From assembly GCA_964636985.1 (NCBI GenBank), contig CAZWSX010000024.1, positions 59,984-123,983 of the forward strand: a stretch of DNA of 64,000 nt, written 5' to 3'. This document shows positions 17,645 to 26,907 of this stretch, one piece after another. Source of the stretch: CAZWSX01 sp964636985. Lineage in GTDB: Bacteria > Planctomycetota > Planctomycetia > Pirellulales > Pirellulaceae. Below the pieces are notes generated by a model. That model saw only the letters and a list, made by a program, of their open reading frames with translations, was not told the DNA's origin and did no database searches. The first letter of the stretch is position 1, and every line of letters begins with the position of its first letter. Position numbers and translations under genes: made by a program.

Positions 17645-19114
17645 CTACTTCTTCGACTTCGGCAGCTCGAAATCCAAATCCAGCGACATCCCCGCAGGAC
17701 TCTTACCAAGAGTCGGACTATCGGCTTGCGAGTCGGGCGTTTCCACGACGGGGATCTCCAAATCCGCTGGACGCTTCAGTCCGCGCGGGTCCAGTTGCTT
17801 CGCGGCCGCCATCCACATTTCGGCCAGGTCGATTCGATTCAGTGCGAGCGCCGTTCGCGCCAGTTCGTAACGGGGCGCTGGATCGAGGACCTGGGAGGCC
17901 GCAACCTCGTGCAGTTCGGCGAAGCGAAGCCGCAAGTTCCGCAGCCGTTCCCCTTCAGCTCCCGCGGCCTCCGCTTCCTCGGTCTTGCCGAGGCGGCGAT
18001 AGATTTGCCCGAGCTGGATGTACGCGGCGTGATTCTCTTTGTCGAGGGCGATCAGTTGCTTGGCGACTTCGAGCGCTCGCTCCGGACGCGATTGTGCCTG
18101 CAGGATGCGCAACTTGAGATTAAGGGCCTCGATAAACGCGGCGGAGTGCGTCTCCTTGTCGAGCTCTTGGCTCAGGCGGTCAACGATCTCGAGTGCCATT
18201 GCGTCTTCCCCTTGCAGCAGTCGCACTTCCGCGAGCGTGAGGACGCGTTCTACGCCGTCTCCCTTGCTGTCCTGGATTTCATCGAGAATTTTTTCCGCTT
18301 CATTTGGCTTGGAGAGCTTAACCAAACACGCCGCCAGGCGCGACTTGAGATGGGTCTCGATTTCCGGCGGGGACGATCGCTCAAGAGCCGCGTTGTAGTA
18401 CTCGACGGCCCGCGTGTAGTCGTCCAGGTCGTATGCTTGTTGCGCCAGCCAGGCATGGGGCGTGTAGTCGTCGGGCGCGAGTTCGGCCCACTTTTCGGCC
18501 TCTTCCTGTTCCAGGCCGCGCGCTCCCCAGTCGTTGTAGATCTGCACCAGCATTTGGTGCGGCACCAGGACCTGGTCGTCGATCTTGATTGCCTCGCGAA
18601 GCAACTGCACGGCGCCCGCCTGTTCGCCTTCTTTCATCATCATGTTGGCGACTTCGCACATCGCTTCGATTTCGATCGCGCCACCCTCTTCCCGGCAATT
18701 TGCCAATTCGGCCAGCGCCTGCTCTCGTTGTCCTTGCGCGGCGAGTGCTTTGCCCGCCAAAAGATGGTAGTACAGCTGGGATTGCGGGTCGTGCATCAAC
18801 ACCGTCATCGCCGTTTGAAATCGCTTCCAGTCCTTCTCCTTCAACGCCGCCCGCGCGTCGACCAGCGCCTTTTCCGGATCAGCTTTGCCGGTGTAGCGGT
18901 AGACGTAAAAGGTAGCAAACGAAAGAACCGTCAACAAAAACAGCAGCAGCGGCAACCGCGATCGCCGCTCGGGTAGCTCGCTCGGATCGGCATTCGTCTT
19001 GGTGACATCGGATGCGGCGGAATCGTCCGTGCTCTCGTCAGATGCCCTTTCCAGGGGCGTACTTTCGTCAGTCGCGCTGGCGGCGGCTGTAGGATCGGAA
19101 GGGGAGGTTTCCAT
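17645..19114 (-). CDS. Membrane-anchored TPR protein
   Basis: 489 residues. The N-terminal ~50 are acidic and Ser/Thr-rich, then RRSRLPLLLFLLTVLSFATF forms one membrane helix (~53-72). The rest is helical with TPR-like units, such as FQTAMTVLMHDPQSQLYYHL, AQGQREQALAELANC, AELAPDDYTPHAWLAQQAYD and LGQIYRRLGKTEEAEAAG. TPR domains form protein-binding scaffolds; this one would face the cell exterior or paryphoplasm. The C-terminus (GMSLDLDFELPKSKK) is charged. It lies between the LRR unit and the sigma/anti-sigma region with gaps of over 200 bp on both sides, so it is probably monocistronic. Confidence 0.85.
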   Translation of the reverse strand: METSPSDPTAAASATDESTPLERASDESTDDSAASDVTKTNADPSELPERRSRLPLLLFLLTVLSFATFYVYRYTGKADPEKALVDARAALKEKDWKRFQTAMTVLMHDPQSQLYYHLLAGKALAAQGQREQALAELANCREEGGAIEIEAMCEVANMMMKEGEQAGAVQLLREAIKIDDQVLVPHQMLVQIYNDWGARGLEQEEAEKWAELAPDDYTPHAWLAQQAYDLDDYTRAVEYYNAALERSSPPEIETHLKSRLAACLVKLSKPNEAEKILDEIQDSKGDGVERVLTLAEVRLLQGEDAMALEIVDRLSQELDKETHSAAFIEALNLKLRILQAQSRPERALEVAKQLIALDKENHAAYIQLGQIYRRLGKTEEAEAAGAEGERLRNLRLRFAELHEVAASQVLDPAPRYELARTALALNRIDLAEMWMAAAKQLDPRGLKRPADLEIPVVETPDSQADSPTLGKSPAGMSLDLDFELPKSKK

Positions 19115-19276
19115 GAAGATGCTCGCTAACAGAAGGGCCGGTCCATAGCTCTCTACGGACGAGCCAGACTATTAGCCTAATCGACAGCCAGATTTCTTGC
19201 AGCAGCTCACAATCTGACGCCCCCCAAGCGGCCGAAAACCGCGAAAAACGGTTCCCCATTGGCCAAAAAGAACGTC

Positions 19277-19298
19277 GCACGGACCTTCTTGTCCGTGC
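19277..19298 (-). terminator. Hairpin repeat R3, copy c, terminator-like for the minus strand
   Basis: GCACGGAC, short loop, GTCCGTGC; on the minus strand it is followed by GACGTTCTTTTTGG. It lies 30 bp after the stop of the DUF1549/DUF1553 fusion gene at 19328, so intrinsic termination of that gene is likely. It belongs to the same family as 6807, 7108 and 62156. Confidence 0.65.
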
Positions 19299-19327
19299 CA
19301 GGTTGAGTTGATCAGTCGGCAAACAGC

Positions 19328-21685
19328 CTAGTGGTCGAGAATGAACTCGTTGCTGTTGAGCAGCGCCCACCAGATATCGCTCAGTGCGGTGGCCTCGGGG
19401 GCCAGTTCCTTGGCGTTCGATTGCCGAAGCTGCCGAGCCGCCTCCAGTTCGCGATGATGCGGCCGGCGCGAGAGGGCCGACAGGAACAAGTGCTCCACCT
19501 TCTCATCGAACGACATCTTGGCCGCGACCACCGTATCCAGCAAGTTGCCCCCGCTGGGATGCGTCGCTTTTCGCATCAGGTCGCCGTTCATCATCGTCAG
19601 GTGCTGCTTCATGGACCCGTTGAACGACGACTCTTCATCCCCTTCGTCGGTTTCCATGTTCTTCATGAACTGCCCCGACCATTGCGTGCGGGCAGCCAGC
19701 GGATCGGAATTCGTTTCCCGCAACTTCGCTGCGATCAGCAGCGATTGGTACACTTCCTCGGCTTGCATCTGCCGCGTGTAGTAGTGCGCGAACAAGGGGC
19801 GCTCGCCCGCCTCGGGAGCATCGACTGCATTCGCAGGCAGGATCTTGCTCGACCGGCTAAAGGCGTCGGACAGAACAATCCACTTCGATAGCCGTTTGAG
19901 GCTGTACCCTTCAGCGGCGAACTCGTGCCCCAACTTCGCCAGCAACTGCGGATGCGAAGGTGGATTGTCGCCGCCGATATCGTCCACCGGACGCGTGAAT
20001 CCGTAACCGAAGAAATGCGCCCACATCCGATTCGCCGCGGCTTGGCCTAACCGATCGCTCTTGACGATCCAATCCGCCAAGGCTTTGCGGCGATCGTTCT
20101 CTGCCAGGCGCCCGCTACGACCGGCAGGCGTGCCATCGGGAAACTCGGGATATGCAGCCTTCAAAACGCCGTTGCGCTGCTCGTAGTAAACCTCGGCTTC
20201 GTCGAGGTTCTTGCCCGACTCGCCGGCGAAATCGCGGCTAACCAACAGCGACCTGCCGTCGGCCTTCTTCAATTCCATCTGGCGGAAGAACGAGTTGAAG
20301 GCCCAGAACTGATGTTGCGACAAGTTGTTTGTCGGATGCGCGTGGCACTGCGCACATTGCAGTTGAATGCCCAAAAAGACTCGCGACGAGCGTGCCGCCG
20401 CAAGCGATCCATTGTCACTGTGATTGGCCAACAGGAAGTTAGCCGCGCCGTTGTAGCCGCCTTCAGAATTAGCGTCGCCAGGCTTTCCACTCCCCGTGGC
20501 CGTGAGAAGTTCTTTCACAATGGCATCGTAGGGCTTGTCGTCCTCAATGGCCGTGCGGAGGTACTCTTCCATGCCGGCTCGGCTGGCAGGTTCGTCAGGC
20601 TTCATTCCGGCGGCGCGCCCGATCAAGGCGTTCGCCCACAAACTGGCCCAATGGGCGGCATACTCTTGCCGCGACGTCGGGCCGTTCATCAGCATTTCGA
20701 CCAGGTCTTCCCGCTTGTTGCGGATCTTCGATGCGACAAAGCGATCGAGTTCCTCTCGCTTCGGCACGCGGCCCAGCAACCGCAAGTAGACGCGGCGGCA
20801 CCACTCGGCGTCTGTCGCCACCGGCGACGGAGTGACCTTGGCGTCTTTCCACGCCGATGCCAAGTCGCCATTGATGTAGCCAACCACCGCAGCATCAACT
20901 TGCTTGCGGCTGCGCTTCGGGTTGGTAGCGAGTTCCGATCCATTCGTGCCGGGCACGCTCGGGCCCACCGCATCATGGTCTTCGTGTTGCTCATTGTTCG
21001 CAATCGATTCGTTCGCCAACGCTTCGGAACCGTCGTTCGTTTCCGTTGTGTTCGGTTCGACGGTGTTTGAGTCAGTATTGCTCGAGTCTGTATTCGTCTT
21101 CGCGATGGCCGAATCGTGGTTCGACTGGTCGTCACGATCGGTTCCCGCCGAGCCAGTTCCGTTCGAACTGTCGCTGACAACGGTATTGACCGACTTGTCC
21201 TGCTTAGGACTTCGCTCTTTGCCGGGATCATTCGAGACCACCGCGTTCGAGTCCGGTCCGAGCGGCTTCCATCCGAAGTAACCTACGGTGACTGCTGCAA
21301 TAGTGACCGAGGCAGCCATCGCGACCCATGCCCACGCAGACGACCGCTGTTTGGCTGCGGGCTGCGAAGTGATCTGTTCAACCTTGCGCTGCGCCGGCCG
21401 CGGTTGCGCGACAACCGGCGGTGCTTCAATTGCGCTCTCATCCAGTTGTGCAGCGCTGGCAATTGCCTTACCGATGGAGCGGCCTCCCTTCGAAGGCATA
21501 ACCGACAGCGGGGCCGGGGGCTCGATCTCGACGTCCGAAAATTCAGAAAGGTGGTGGCCGTTCGCCGCTTTCCGCGCGGCATACGTGGCCAGAATCTTTT
21601 GGGTCAGGTCCGGCGGGCGCACGCCACCCAACACCTCGTCAAGCAAGGCGTCGATGAGCGGATCGTGTTCGCGTGGTTCATTCAT
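19328..21685 (-). CDS. Transmembrane anti-sigma-like N-terminus fused to DUF1549/DUF1553
   Basis: 785 residues from the ATG at 21685; a longer frame only overlaps the sigma gene out of phase. Residues 1-40 (DPLIDALLDEVLGG, RPPDLTQKIL) are the short cytoplasmic segment that planctomycete proteins coded next to ECF sigma factors carry. A helix at ~116-139 crosses the membrane. A Ser/Thr/Asn/Asp-rich linker (~145-265) follows, then DUF1549 (RRVYLRLLGRVPKREELD, CAQCH) and DUF1553 (NRMWAHFFGYGFTRPVDDIG). It starts 62 bp after the ECF gene, so it is probably the sigma partner: the outside domain would sense and the N-terminus hold the sigma. The anti-sigma role is inferred from position and layout. 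Confidence 0.85.
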   Translation of the reverse strand: MNEPREHDPLIDALLDEVLGGVRPPDLTQKILATYAARKAANGHHLSEFSDVEIEPPAPLSVMPSKGGRSIGKAIASAAQLDESAIEAPPVVAQPRPAQRKVEQITSQPAAKQRSSAWAWVAMAASVTIAAVTVGYFGWKPLGPDSNAVVSNDPGKERSPKQDKSVNTVVSDSSNGTGSAGTDRDDQSNHDSAIAKTNTDSSNTDSNTVEPNTTETNDGSEALANESIANNEQHEDHDAVGPSVPGTNGSELATNPKRSRKQVDAAVVGYINGDLASAWKDAKVTPSPVATDAEWCRRVYLRLLGRVPKREELDRFVASKIRNKREDLVEMLMNGPTSRQEYAAHWASLWANALIGRAAGMKPDEPASRAGMEEYLRTAIEDDKPYDAIVKELLTATGSGKPGDANSEGGYNGAANFLLANHSDNGSLAAARSSRVFLGIQLQCAQCHAHPTNNLSQHQFWAFNSFFRQMELKKADGRSLLVSRDFAGESGKNLDEAEVYYEQRNGVLKAAYPEFPDGTPAGRSGRLAENDRRKALADWIVKSDRLGQAAANRMWAHFFGYGFTRPVDDIGGDNPPSHPQLLAKLGHEFAAEGYSLKRLSKWIVLSDAFSRSSKILPANAVDAPEAGERPLFAHYYTRQMQAEEVYQSLLIAAKLRETNSDPLAARTQWSGQFMKNMETDEGDEESSFNGSMKQHLTMMNGDLMRKATHPSGGNLLDTVVAAKMSFDEKVEHLFLSALSRRPHHRELEAARQLRQSNAKELAPEATALSDIWWALLNSNEFILDH

Positions 21686-21747
21686 CGGACCAGGTACCGC
21701 AATGAGGAGACTCGGTTTCGAGATGAAAGGGTTTTCGGAGAGGAAAG

Positions 21748-22557
21748 TTACGGTCGGTTCAGTTTTCGTTCGATGCACTCGCGAAGCTGATGTTTCGCTC
21801 GCTGCATCAAGTTCTTCGCACCATGTTCGGTGATCGTCAGGAAGTCGGCGATTTCGTTTCGCGAATGCTCGCCTCGGAATCGCATTTCCAGGGCCTTGCG
21901 GGCACGCTCCGTCAAACGGCTCAGGCAATCGTTCAAGATCTCGACCAGTTCTTCGCCTTGATCTTGCCCGGCCCAGCGTTCCCACGCCTGGCTGATTTCC
22001 TCCACATCCTCGGTCGTCACCATCCGGCCGTTACGCCGGCGAAACGTCACATACAAATTGTGAGCCACTCTTCGCAGGTAAGCCGCCGTCGCCATCGCCC
22101 CGTGATCGGTGAACGGCCGCTGCAATACGGCGACAAACGTTTCCTGCGTCAGGTCTTCGGCCAACGCCGCATCGCACCCAAGCGCTCGCAAGTATCGCCA
22201 CACCCCCGCTTGAAAGGTCTCAATCAGTCGCGTCGCCGCTTCGACTGATGCTCCCAGCGGTTGCGTGGGATCGATCGGAGCGACATCAGTTTCAGTGTCC
22301 GTTTTTTCAATACGCGCGTTTTCAACAAGCGCCTGGCCCGTTACCCCCTCGCTGAATGCCACTCCATCATCGGAAATATCAGCATTACTAGCATCGGTTT
22401 TGCCGGCAGTTTCTCCGCGAGTTTTCTCGGTATCGTTGCCAGCGGCGTCCGCGCGACTTGCTGCCCCCACAAGTCCCGCAGACTCCCCAAGGCGACCGCC
22501 CCGGCGTTCAGCCGATTGCTTGCCATCCGTTGGTGGTATACCACTCGCGGGCGGCAT
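21748..22557 (-). CDS. ECF-family RNA polymerase sigma factor
   Basis: 269 residues from the ATG at 22557; the frame stays open to a TTG at 22620 and neither start has a clear ribosome site. Residues ~1-95 are a low-complexity Ala/Asp/Thr/Glu stretch not normal for ECF factors. Region 2 follows (ETFQAGVWRYLRALGCD, LAEDLTQETFVAVLQR, AYLRRVAHNLYVTFRRR), a linker, then region 4 (LTERARKALEMRFRGEHSRN, EIADFLTITEHGAKNLMQRA). It would direct core polymerase to a small regulon, probably including its own operon. The next gene is the membrane protein inferred to bind it. The unusual N-terminal extension may regulate activity or reflect a later true start. Confidence 0.88.
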   Translation of the reverse strand: MPPASGIPPTDGKQSAERRGGRLGESAGLVGAASRADAAGNDTEKTRGETAGKTDASNADISDDGVAFSEGVTGQALVENARIEKTDTETDVAPIDPTQPLGASVEAATRLIETFQAGVWRYLRALGCDAALAEDLTQETFVAVLQRPFTDHGAMATAAYLRRVAHNLYVTFRRRNGRMVTTEDVEEISQAWERWAGQDQGEELVEILNDCLSRLTERARKALEMRFRGEHSRNEIADFLTITEHGAKNLMQRAKHQLRECIERKLNRP

Positions 22558-22716
22558 GCCGCTGTCGGCATCCGACGGTGTCGATCGCGATGGTTCGTGG
22601 CCAACGTTCACGCCGTACAAAACTCTAAACGGAATCGAGCGGGGAAAAGTACTCTGGCGGAACCTGTCGAAACGCCCATTTTCGGGCCCGATTTGTCCGC
22701 AAAAATCGGATTATGC

Positions 22717-22740
22717 GCGCAGTGGTAGCGCACCTGCTTT
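22717..22740 (+). other. tRNA-like fragment (D-arm to anticodon-stem), no complete tRNA
   Basis: GCGCAGTGGTAGCGCACCTG plus CTTT is what the 5' half of many bacterial tRNA-Pro/Val genes reads from the D-arm to the anticodon stem. The acceptor stem, anticodon arm 3' half and T-arm are absent. It lies in the leader gap upstream of the minus-strand sigma gene. It may be a relic of an element insertion, or chance. Confidence 0.4.
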
Positions 22741-22885
22741 ATTCTAGTTTTTATGCGCAAGCCGGGCACGCCGATTCCACCCCACAAGGCCGGAATTGCG
22801 ATCATTCCGCCAACAATCCATGTCGACGGGCCCAATGCGTAGCAAAAAGGGGCCTTGGCGTAGCAAAACGTGAGGCAGGGCGCAG

Positions 22886-22915
22886 CAAAAAAGCCCTTGG
22901 ATTACTCCAAGGGCT
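22886..22915 (-). terminator. Rho-independent terminator of the DUF1501 gene
   Basis: On the minus strand, AGCCCTTGGA and TCCAAGGGCT pair perfectly (10 bp, 4-base loop) and TTTTTTGC follows. It lies 46 bp past the stop at 22961, separating that transcript from the ECF sigma unit. Confidence 0.88.
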
Positions 22916-22960
22916 TCACTGTTGTTTGTCGCTGCACCCGCTAAGAGTGCGGCATCTCAA

Positions 22961-24235
22961 TTACGAGATGAGTTCTTTGATGACCTTGCCGCTGTTGGCA
23001 ATCTTCATCGGCCGGCCGCTCTTGCTGGTGAAGGTGGTCTCGAGCGAGATACCGAGCGTCTTGCAGACAGTCGCCATCACGTCTTGTGAGGTGTAAGGAT
23101 CGGTTGCGACGTCGGTGCCGTCTTCGTTCGTGGCACCTACGGCGACACCACCCTTCAATCCGCCGCCACCCATCATCACCGACCACGAACGTGCCCAGTG
23201 GTCGCGGCCCGTATCGCCGTTGATGCGCGGCGTGCGGCTGAATTCACCCATCCAAATGATCGCCGTGTCTTGCAGCAAACCACGTTGATCGAGATCGCGC
23301 GTCAAAGCGGCGATCGCCTTGTCGATGGTCGGCAACTTGGCGTTGGGACCTTGCGACAGCGTATTGAAGATGTTGGCGTGGTTGTCCCATCCGCCGTAGT
23401 CAACTTCGACGAACGGCACACCCGCTTCCACCAGCCGGCGAGCGAGCAAGCAGCCGCGGCCGAAATCGGTTCCGCCGTAAGCGTCTTGCACTTCCTTCGG
23501 CTCTTCCATCACCTTGAACGCCTTCATTTGGGCGCTGGTCATGAGCGAGAGCGTCTTGTTCAAAATCTTGGCGTGGTCATCGGCGGCTTGTCCGCGCTTT
23601 TCATTGATGAAGCCACTCTCGATCACCTTGAGGGTGTTCATGCGGGCCATCAAGCGATCTTCCGTCAGGCCGAGGTTCAAGTTGTTCACTTGACCGCTGC
23701 TGGTGACCGTGAAGGGAGACCAGGCCATGCCCAGGAAGCCTGGGCCGACGCTGCCGCCGCCAATCGAAACGAACGGCGGGATCTCCAGATCTTGCCGGTT
23801 GTCCATCAACTCGTGCGCGACCACGGCGCCGTAGCTGGGGTGTTCGATGTTCGGGTTGGGAACATAACCCGTGTGCATGTAGTAGCGGCCACGCATGTGG
23901 TCGGCTTCGCGAGTCTGCATCGAGCGAACCACCGACAGCTTGTCCATTACCTTGGCGGTTTCGGACATGTGTTCGCAAATTTGCAAGTCGCCAGCGGTGC
24001 TGATCGCCTTGAACGGGCCGCCGGTGGGAGCACCTGGCTTAAGGTCCCAGATGTCCATGGTCGAAGGACCACCGCTCATCCACAACAGGATGGCAGCCTT
24101 GTGGTTCTTTTTCAGGTCCGCGGCATGCGCTCGCAAGCTGTGCCCCAGCGTCAACGCTGTGCCAGCCATCGCCGAAGCTCCGGCCAGATGGCTCATGAAG
24201 TGCCGACGATTCATACCTGCAGGTGTCTGAAACAT
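22961..24235 (-). CDS. DUF1501 domain protein
   Basis: 424 residues from the ATG at 24235, which has GGGAG 5 bp upstream; a longer frame has no such site. A Tat-like signal is present (MNRRHFMSHLAGASAMAGTA ... AHAAD, cleavage near residue 40). Family motifs: MSGGPSTMDIWDLKPGAP, YGGWDNHANIF, MGEFSRTPRINGDTGRDHW and GGGLKGGVAVG. Compared with the copy at 2461 it has the N-x-x-H form of the WDTH block. The upstream gene on the same strand is a DUF1549/DUF1553 protein ending 254 bp before it, and a strong terminator follows, so the pair forms a unit separate from the sigma factor operon. Role unknown. Confidence 0.92.
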   Translation of the reverse strand: MFQTPAGMNRRHFMSHLAGASAMAGTALTLGHSLRAHAADLKKNHKAAILLWMSGGPSTMDIWDLKPGAPTGGPFKAISTAGDLQICEHMSETAKVMDKLSVVRSMQTREADHMRGRYYMHTGYVPNPNIEHPSYGAVVAHELMDNRQDLEIPPFVSIGGGSVGPGFLGMAWSPFTVTSSGQVNNLNLGLTEDRLMARMNTLKVIESGFINEKRGQAADDHAKILNKTLSLMTSAQMKAFKVMEEPKEVQDAYGGTDFGRGCLLARRLVEAGVPFVEVDYGGWDNHANIFNTLSQGPNAKLPTIDKAIAALTRDLDQRGLLQDTAIIWMGEFSRTPRINGDTGRDHWARSWSVMMGGGGLKGGVAVGATNEDGTDVATDPYTSQDVMATVCKTLGISLETTFTSKSGRPMKIANSGKVIKELIS

Positions 24236-24489
24236 GTTTGCTCCCTTGATTCGGCCTGAAGGCCAAAAACTGTTTCGGCCCGAAATGTCCGTCAAATCGA
24301 ATGTCTGTTAACGCGAAATGTTTGGAAAACGCTCAACCGCCATCAACCCGCATGCAGTCCTTGCCGGCAACCATCCATTCGTTCTATCAACCGCTCGCTC
24401 TGCGTACCTAGCTAAATCGCACAGTGGACTTACTTGTACTCCGAGTGAGCGAAAAATTCCCGCTCAAAACCGCAATTTTAGACAAAATA

Positions 24490-26271
24490 TCAGTGGTTGA
24501 TGATGAATTCGTTCGAGTTCAAAATTGCCCACCACATATCTTGCAACGCATCGACCACGTTCCCCTTGTGACCCGCCAAAAGCTCATTGGCGGCCATCAA
24601 TTCCGTGTTGCTTGGCCTGCGGCCAAGCCCCGCCATGAACAGGTAGTCGATCTTGTCCGACGGCTTCTTCCCGGCAGCGGCCACGCGTACCAAAAAGCCA
24701 CCCTTCTCGCCGCTTGTTGCCTTCTTGATCAGGTCGCCATTGAACATCATCAAGGCTTGGGGAATGGTGCCGTTGAACGTCGTGGTCTCTTCGCCATCGT
24801 CGGTGCCGAAGGCCGTCACAAATTGGCGCATCCATTCCGACTTCAGCTTCTCTTGTTCTTCGTAGCTTCCTTGAGTCTTCTGCGCTTCGGTCGCCACGAT
24901 CAGTGATTCATACAACTCTTCCGCCCGCATCTGGCGGAGATAGAAGTGGCTGAACTTGGGGGACTCGCCCAGTTGCGGGTCGTCCACCTGGTTGCCGTTC
25001 ATCGCCTTGCTCGAAAGCGAGTAAGGCTGGCTCAGTACAATCCAGCGAATCAGCTCCTTGGTGTCGAAGCTGTTCTTGCGGAATTGCTTGCCCAGGTATT
25101 CCAGCAGCTCAGGATGCGACGGAACGTTGTGCGGACCCAAGTCGTCCACCGGCTTGGTGAAACCGTAGCCCAGGAAGTGAGCCCACATCCGGTTCACCAT
25201 CGTCTTGTCCATGAACTCCGACGCGACAATCATGTCGCCTAGCTTGCTGCGGCGATCGACTTCGCCCACAAACCCGCTGCGCCCGATTTCAACGCCATCG
25301 ACGAAAACTGGAAAAGCAATCTTGGTTAAGCCGTTGCGCAGTTCGTAGAACAGGTCGGCTTCCTGCGGGTTGCCACTCTCACCGCGATAGTCTTGGTTCG
25401 TCAGTTCCGCCGACTCCACATCGCGCCCCGTGCCGAACTTTCGCAGAGCCCGCGTTTGACGGAAAAAGGCGTTGAATTCCCAGTATTTTTGCTGTTTCCA
25501 CTCGTTGAACGGGTGGTTGTGGCACTGCGTGCATTGAACTTGTAAACCAAGGAACAGCTTCGACGTCATCGCCGTCGCTTGCGCGCCGTCGTCGGCCAGT
25601 TTCATCACCAGATAGTTCGTGGCGCCGTTGAAGTCTTCCTTGCCGGGCACCGTCGAACCGGTCGCTGTGACCAGGTCGTGAACCATCTTGTCGTACGGCT
25701 TGTTGCGAGCGAACGAGTCGCGGAGATACTTCTGCATCCCTTCGCGGCTGATCATGCTGTTGTTCTCGGTCCCGCCATTGCGGCCGATCAGGAGATTCGT
25801 CCAAACGGTCGTCCAGTTCCGGGCGTACTCTTCGGTGTACTCTTCCCCTTCCAGGATCTTGTTGACGATCTTTACCTTCTTGTCTTGGCTCTTGTCGGCG
25901 ATGAAGGCTTTCAGTTCGTTTACCGAGGGCACTCGGCCCAGCACATCTAAGAACAATCGGCGAAGCCATTCGCCATCGGTTGCTGGGTTAGACGGATTGA
26001 GATTGTTGTCTTTCCAAACCGAGGCAATCCGTTCGTTGATTTCTCGAACCTGGGGAATGCCGTAGTCGCTGGCGCGGCTAACTGGCTTGTCCTTCTTCTT
26101 GCGCTGCTGTTGTTGCTCGTCGTCGGCCTTTTTGGTCTCTGCTTCTTTTGCATCTTGTTCTTTTGCATCTTGCGCGTAGAGGAGATTCGCAACAACAATG
26201 CCCGTGCTCAGCGCGATCCCCAACGTCAGTACCGCTATTTGCCAACGCAACCGTGAGTTTCCTGTTCGCAT
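24490..26271 (-). CDS. DUF1549/DUF1553 protein without PSCyt1
   Basis: 593 residues from the ATG at 26271 (GGAAG ~10 bp upstream; the ATG at 26286 is an alternative). A signal anchor (LRWQIAVLTLGIALSTGIVV) is followed by a strongly charged Lys/Glu/Gln segment (~35-60). DUF1549: WLRRLFLDVLGRVPSVNELK and the heme-like CTQCHNHPFNEW. DUF1553: NRMWAHFLGYGFTKPVDDLG, PSHPELLEYLGKQF, and IPQALMMFNGDLI. The C-terminus ends LQDMWWAILNSNEFIINH, near-identical in style to the fusion protein at 19328 (SDIWWALLNSNEFILDH). These two are closer to each other than to the gene at 1. It precedes a DUF1501 gene, as usual. Confidence 0.9.
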   Translation of the reverse strand: MRTGNSRLRWQIAVLTLGIALSTGIVVANLLYAQDAKEQDAKEAETKKADDEQQQQRKKKDKPVSRASDYGIPQVREINERIASVWKDNNLNPSNPATDGEWLRRLFLDVLGRVPSVNELKAFIADKSQDKKVKIVNKILEGEEYTEEYARNWTTVWTNLLIGRNGGTENNSMISREGMQKYLRDSFARNKPYDKMVHDLVTATGSTVPGKEDFNGATNYLVMKLADDGAQATAMTSKLFLGLQVQCTQCHNHPFNEWKQQKYWEFNAFFRQTRALRKFGTGRDVESAELTNQDYRGESGNPQEADLFYELRNGLTKIAFPVFVDGVEIGRSGFVGEVDRRSKLGDMIVASEFMDKTMVNRMWAHFLGYGFTKPVDDLGPHNVPSHPELLEYLGKQFRKNSFDTKELIRWIVLSQPYSLSSKAMNGNQVDDPQLGESPKFSHFYLRQMRAEELYESLIVATEAQKTQGSYEEQEKLKSEWMRQFVTAFGTDDGEETTTFNGTIPQALMMFNGDLIKKATSGEKGGFLVRVAAAGKKPSDKIDYLFMAGLGRRPSNTELMAANELLAGHKGNVVDALQDMWWAILNSNEFIINH

Positions 26272-26760
26272 AGCTGTTACTTCCATCTCGAGTCTGGCGA
26301 ATCCAACGAGAACTGCAATGAACGAAGGGTGTTCTAGCCGACGGTGCTGGAATCCAGCGATGCCTGAATGGCGAAGAGGCCCATTCGCCCCAGCAACTGT
26401 GGCCAGCTTTTTGACAAGGTTGACCGGCGTTACGCTGACCCGCCAATCTATAAGGACAAAACGTCGTATCGACAACGAACGTACTCAGCAATCGATTCGG
26501 GGAGTTACCCTAATCTCGTCGATTTTTTCCTTGGATGGCGTCCCATCAAAAAGACCGATTTAATCGCTAGTTTATGAGCAGAGGGCAGGAAACGCCACTT
26601 CCGCGCTCAAAAACCGATCGCCTTCGCTCATCTTGAATTGAGACGACTTCCCAGAATGGGGGGTTCCACAAATTGAACCGTCTGTGGCGGAATCTTGTCT
26701 CGAAGTCGAACAGCTCCGCCGCCGCTACAGACGGAAGTTACATCCTGCCGTAGCCTGTAG
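26272..26760. other. Intergenic stretch, no gene seen
   Basis: Upstream region of the minus-strand DUF1549/DUF1553 gene. AT-rich patches at ~26440-26580 may hold its promoter. An imperfect pairing CCGTCTGT(26681)/ACAGACGG(26727) surrounds ~38 bp. No coding frame shows family similarity. Confidence 0.5.
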
Positions 26761-26781
26761 CCGCACTCGCCAAGAGTGCGG
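26761..26781. repeat. Small perfect hairpin CCGCACTC/GAGTGCGG
   Basis: 8-bp stem, 5-base loop. A related AGAGTGCGGCATCTC string lies at ~22944, just past the DUF1501 stop. Function unclear. Confidence 0.5.
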
Positions 26782-26866
26782 TGGCGTTGCAAGTGGACGC
26801 AGCACCTTCCGCGTTCTGTGAACCGGCTAGAGGAGCGGGCAAAAAACGGGCCCCCAAAAAAACGGC

Positions 26867-26907
26867 CCGAAAAAAACGGGGTGGAACGACCAATCTCGTT
26901 CCACCCC
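26867..26907 (-). terminator. Strong rho-independent terminator without an obvious gene
   Basis: On the minus strand GGGGTGGAACGA pairs perfectly with TCGTTCCACCCC (6-base loop), followed by GTTTTTTTCGGGCCG and a second T7 tract. Upstream on that strand (26908-27300) no protein gene is visible, so it may end a small RNA or an unseen short transcript. The plus strand lacks a T-run. Confidence 0.75.

Noticed and set aside
22713..23096. Plus-strand frame across the DUF1501 terminator
   Set aside because: Reads through the minus-strand gene end and its terminator; no similarity.
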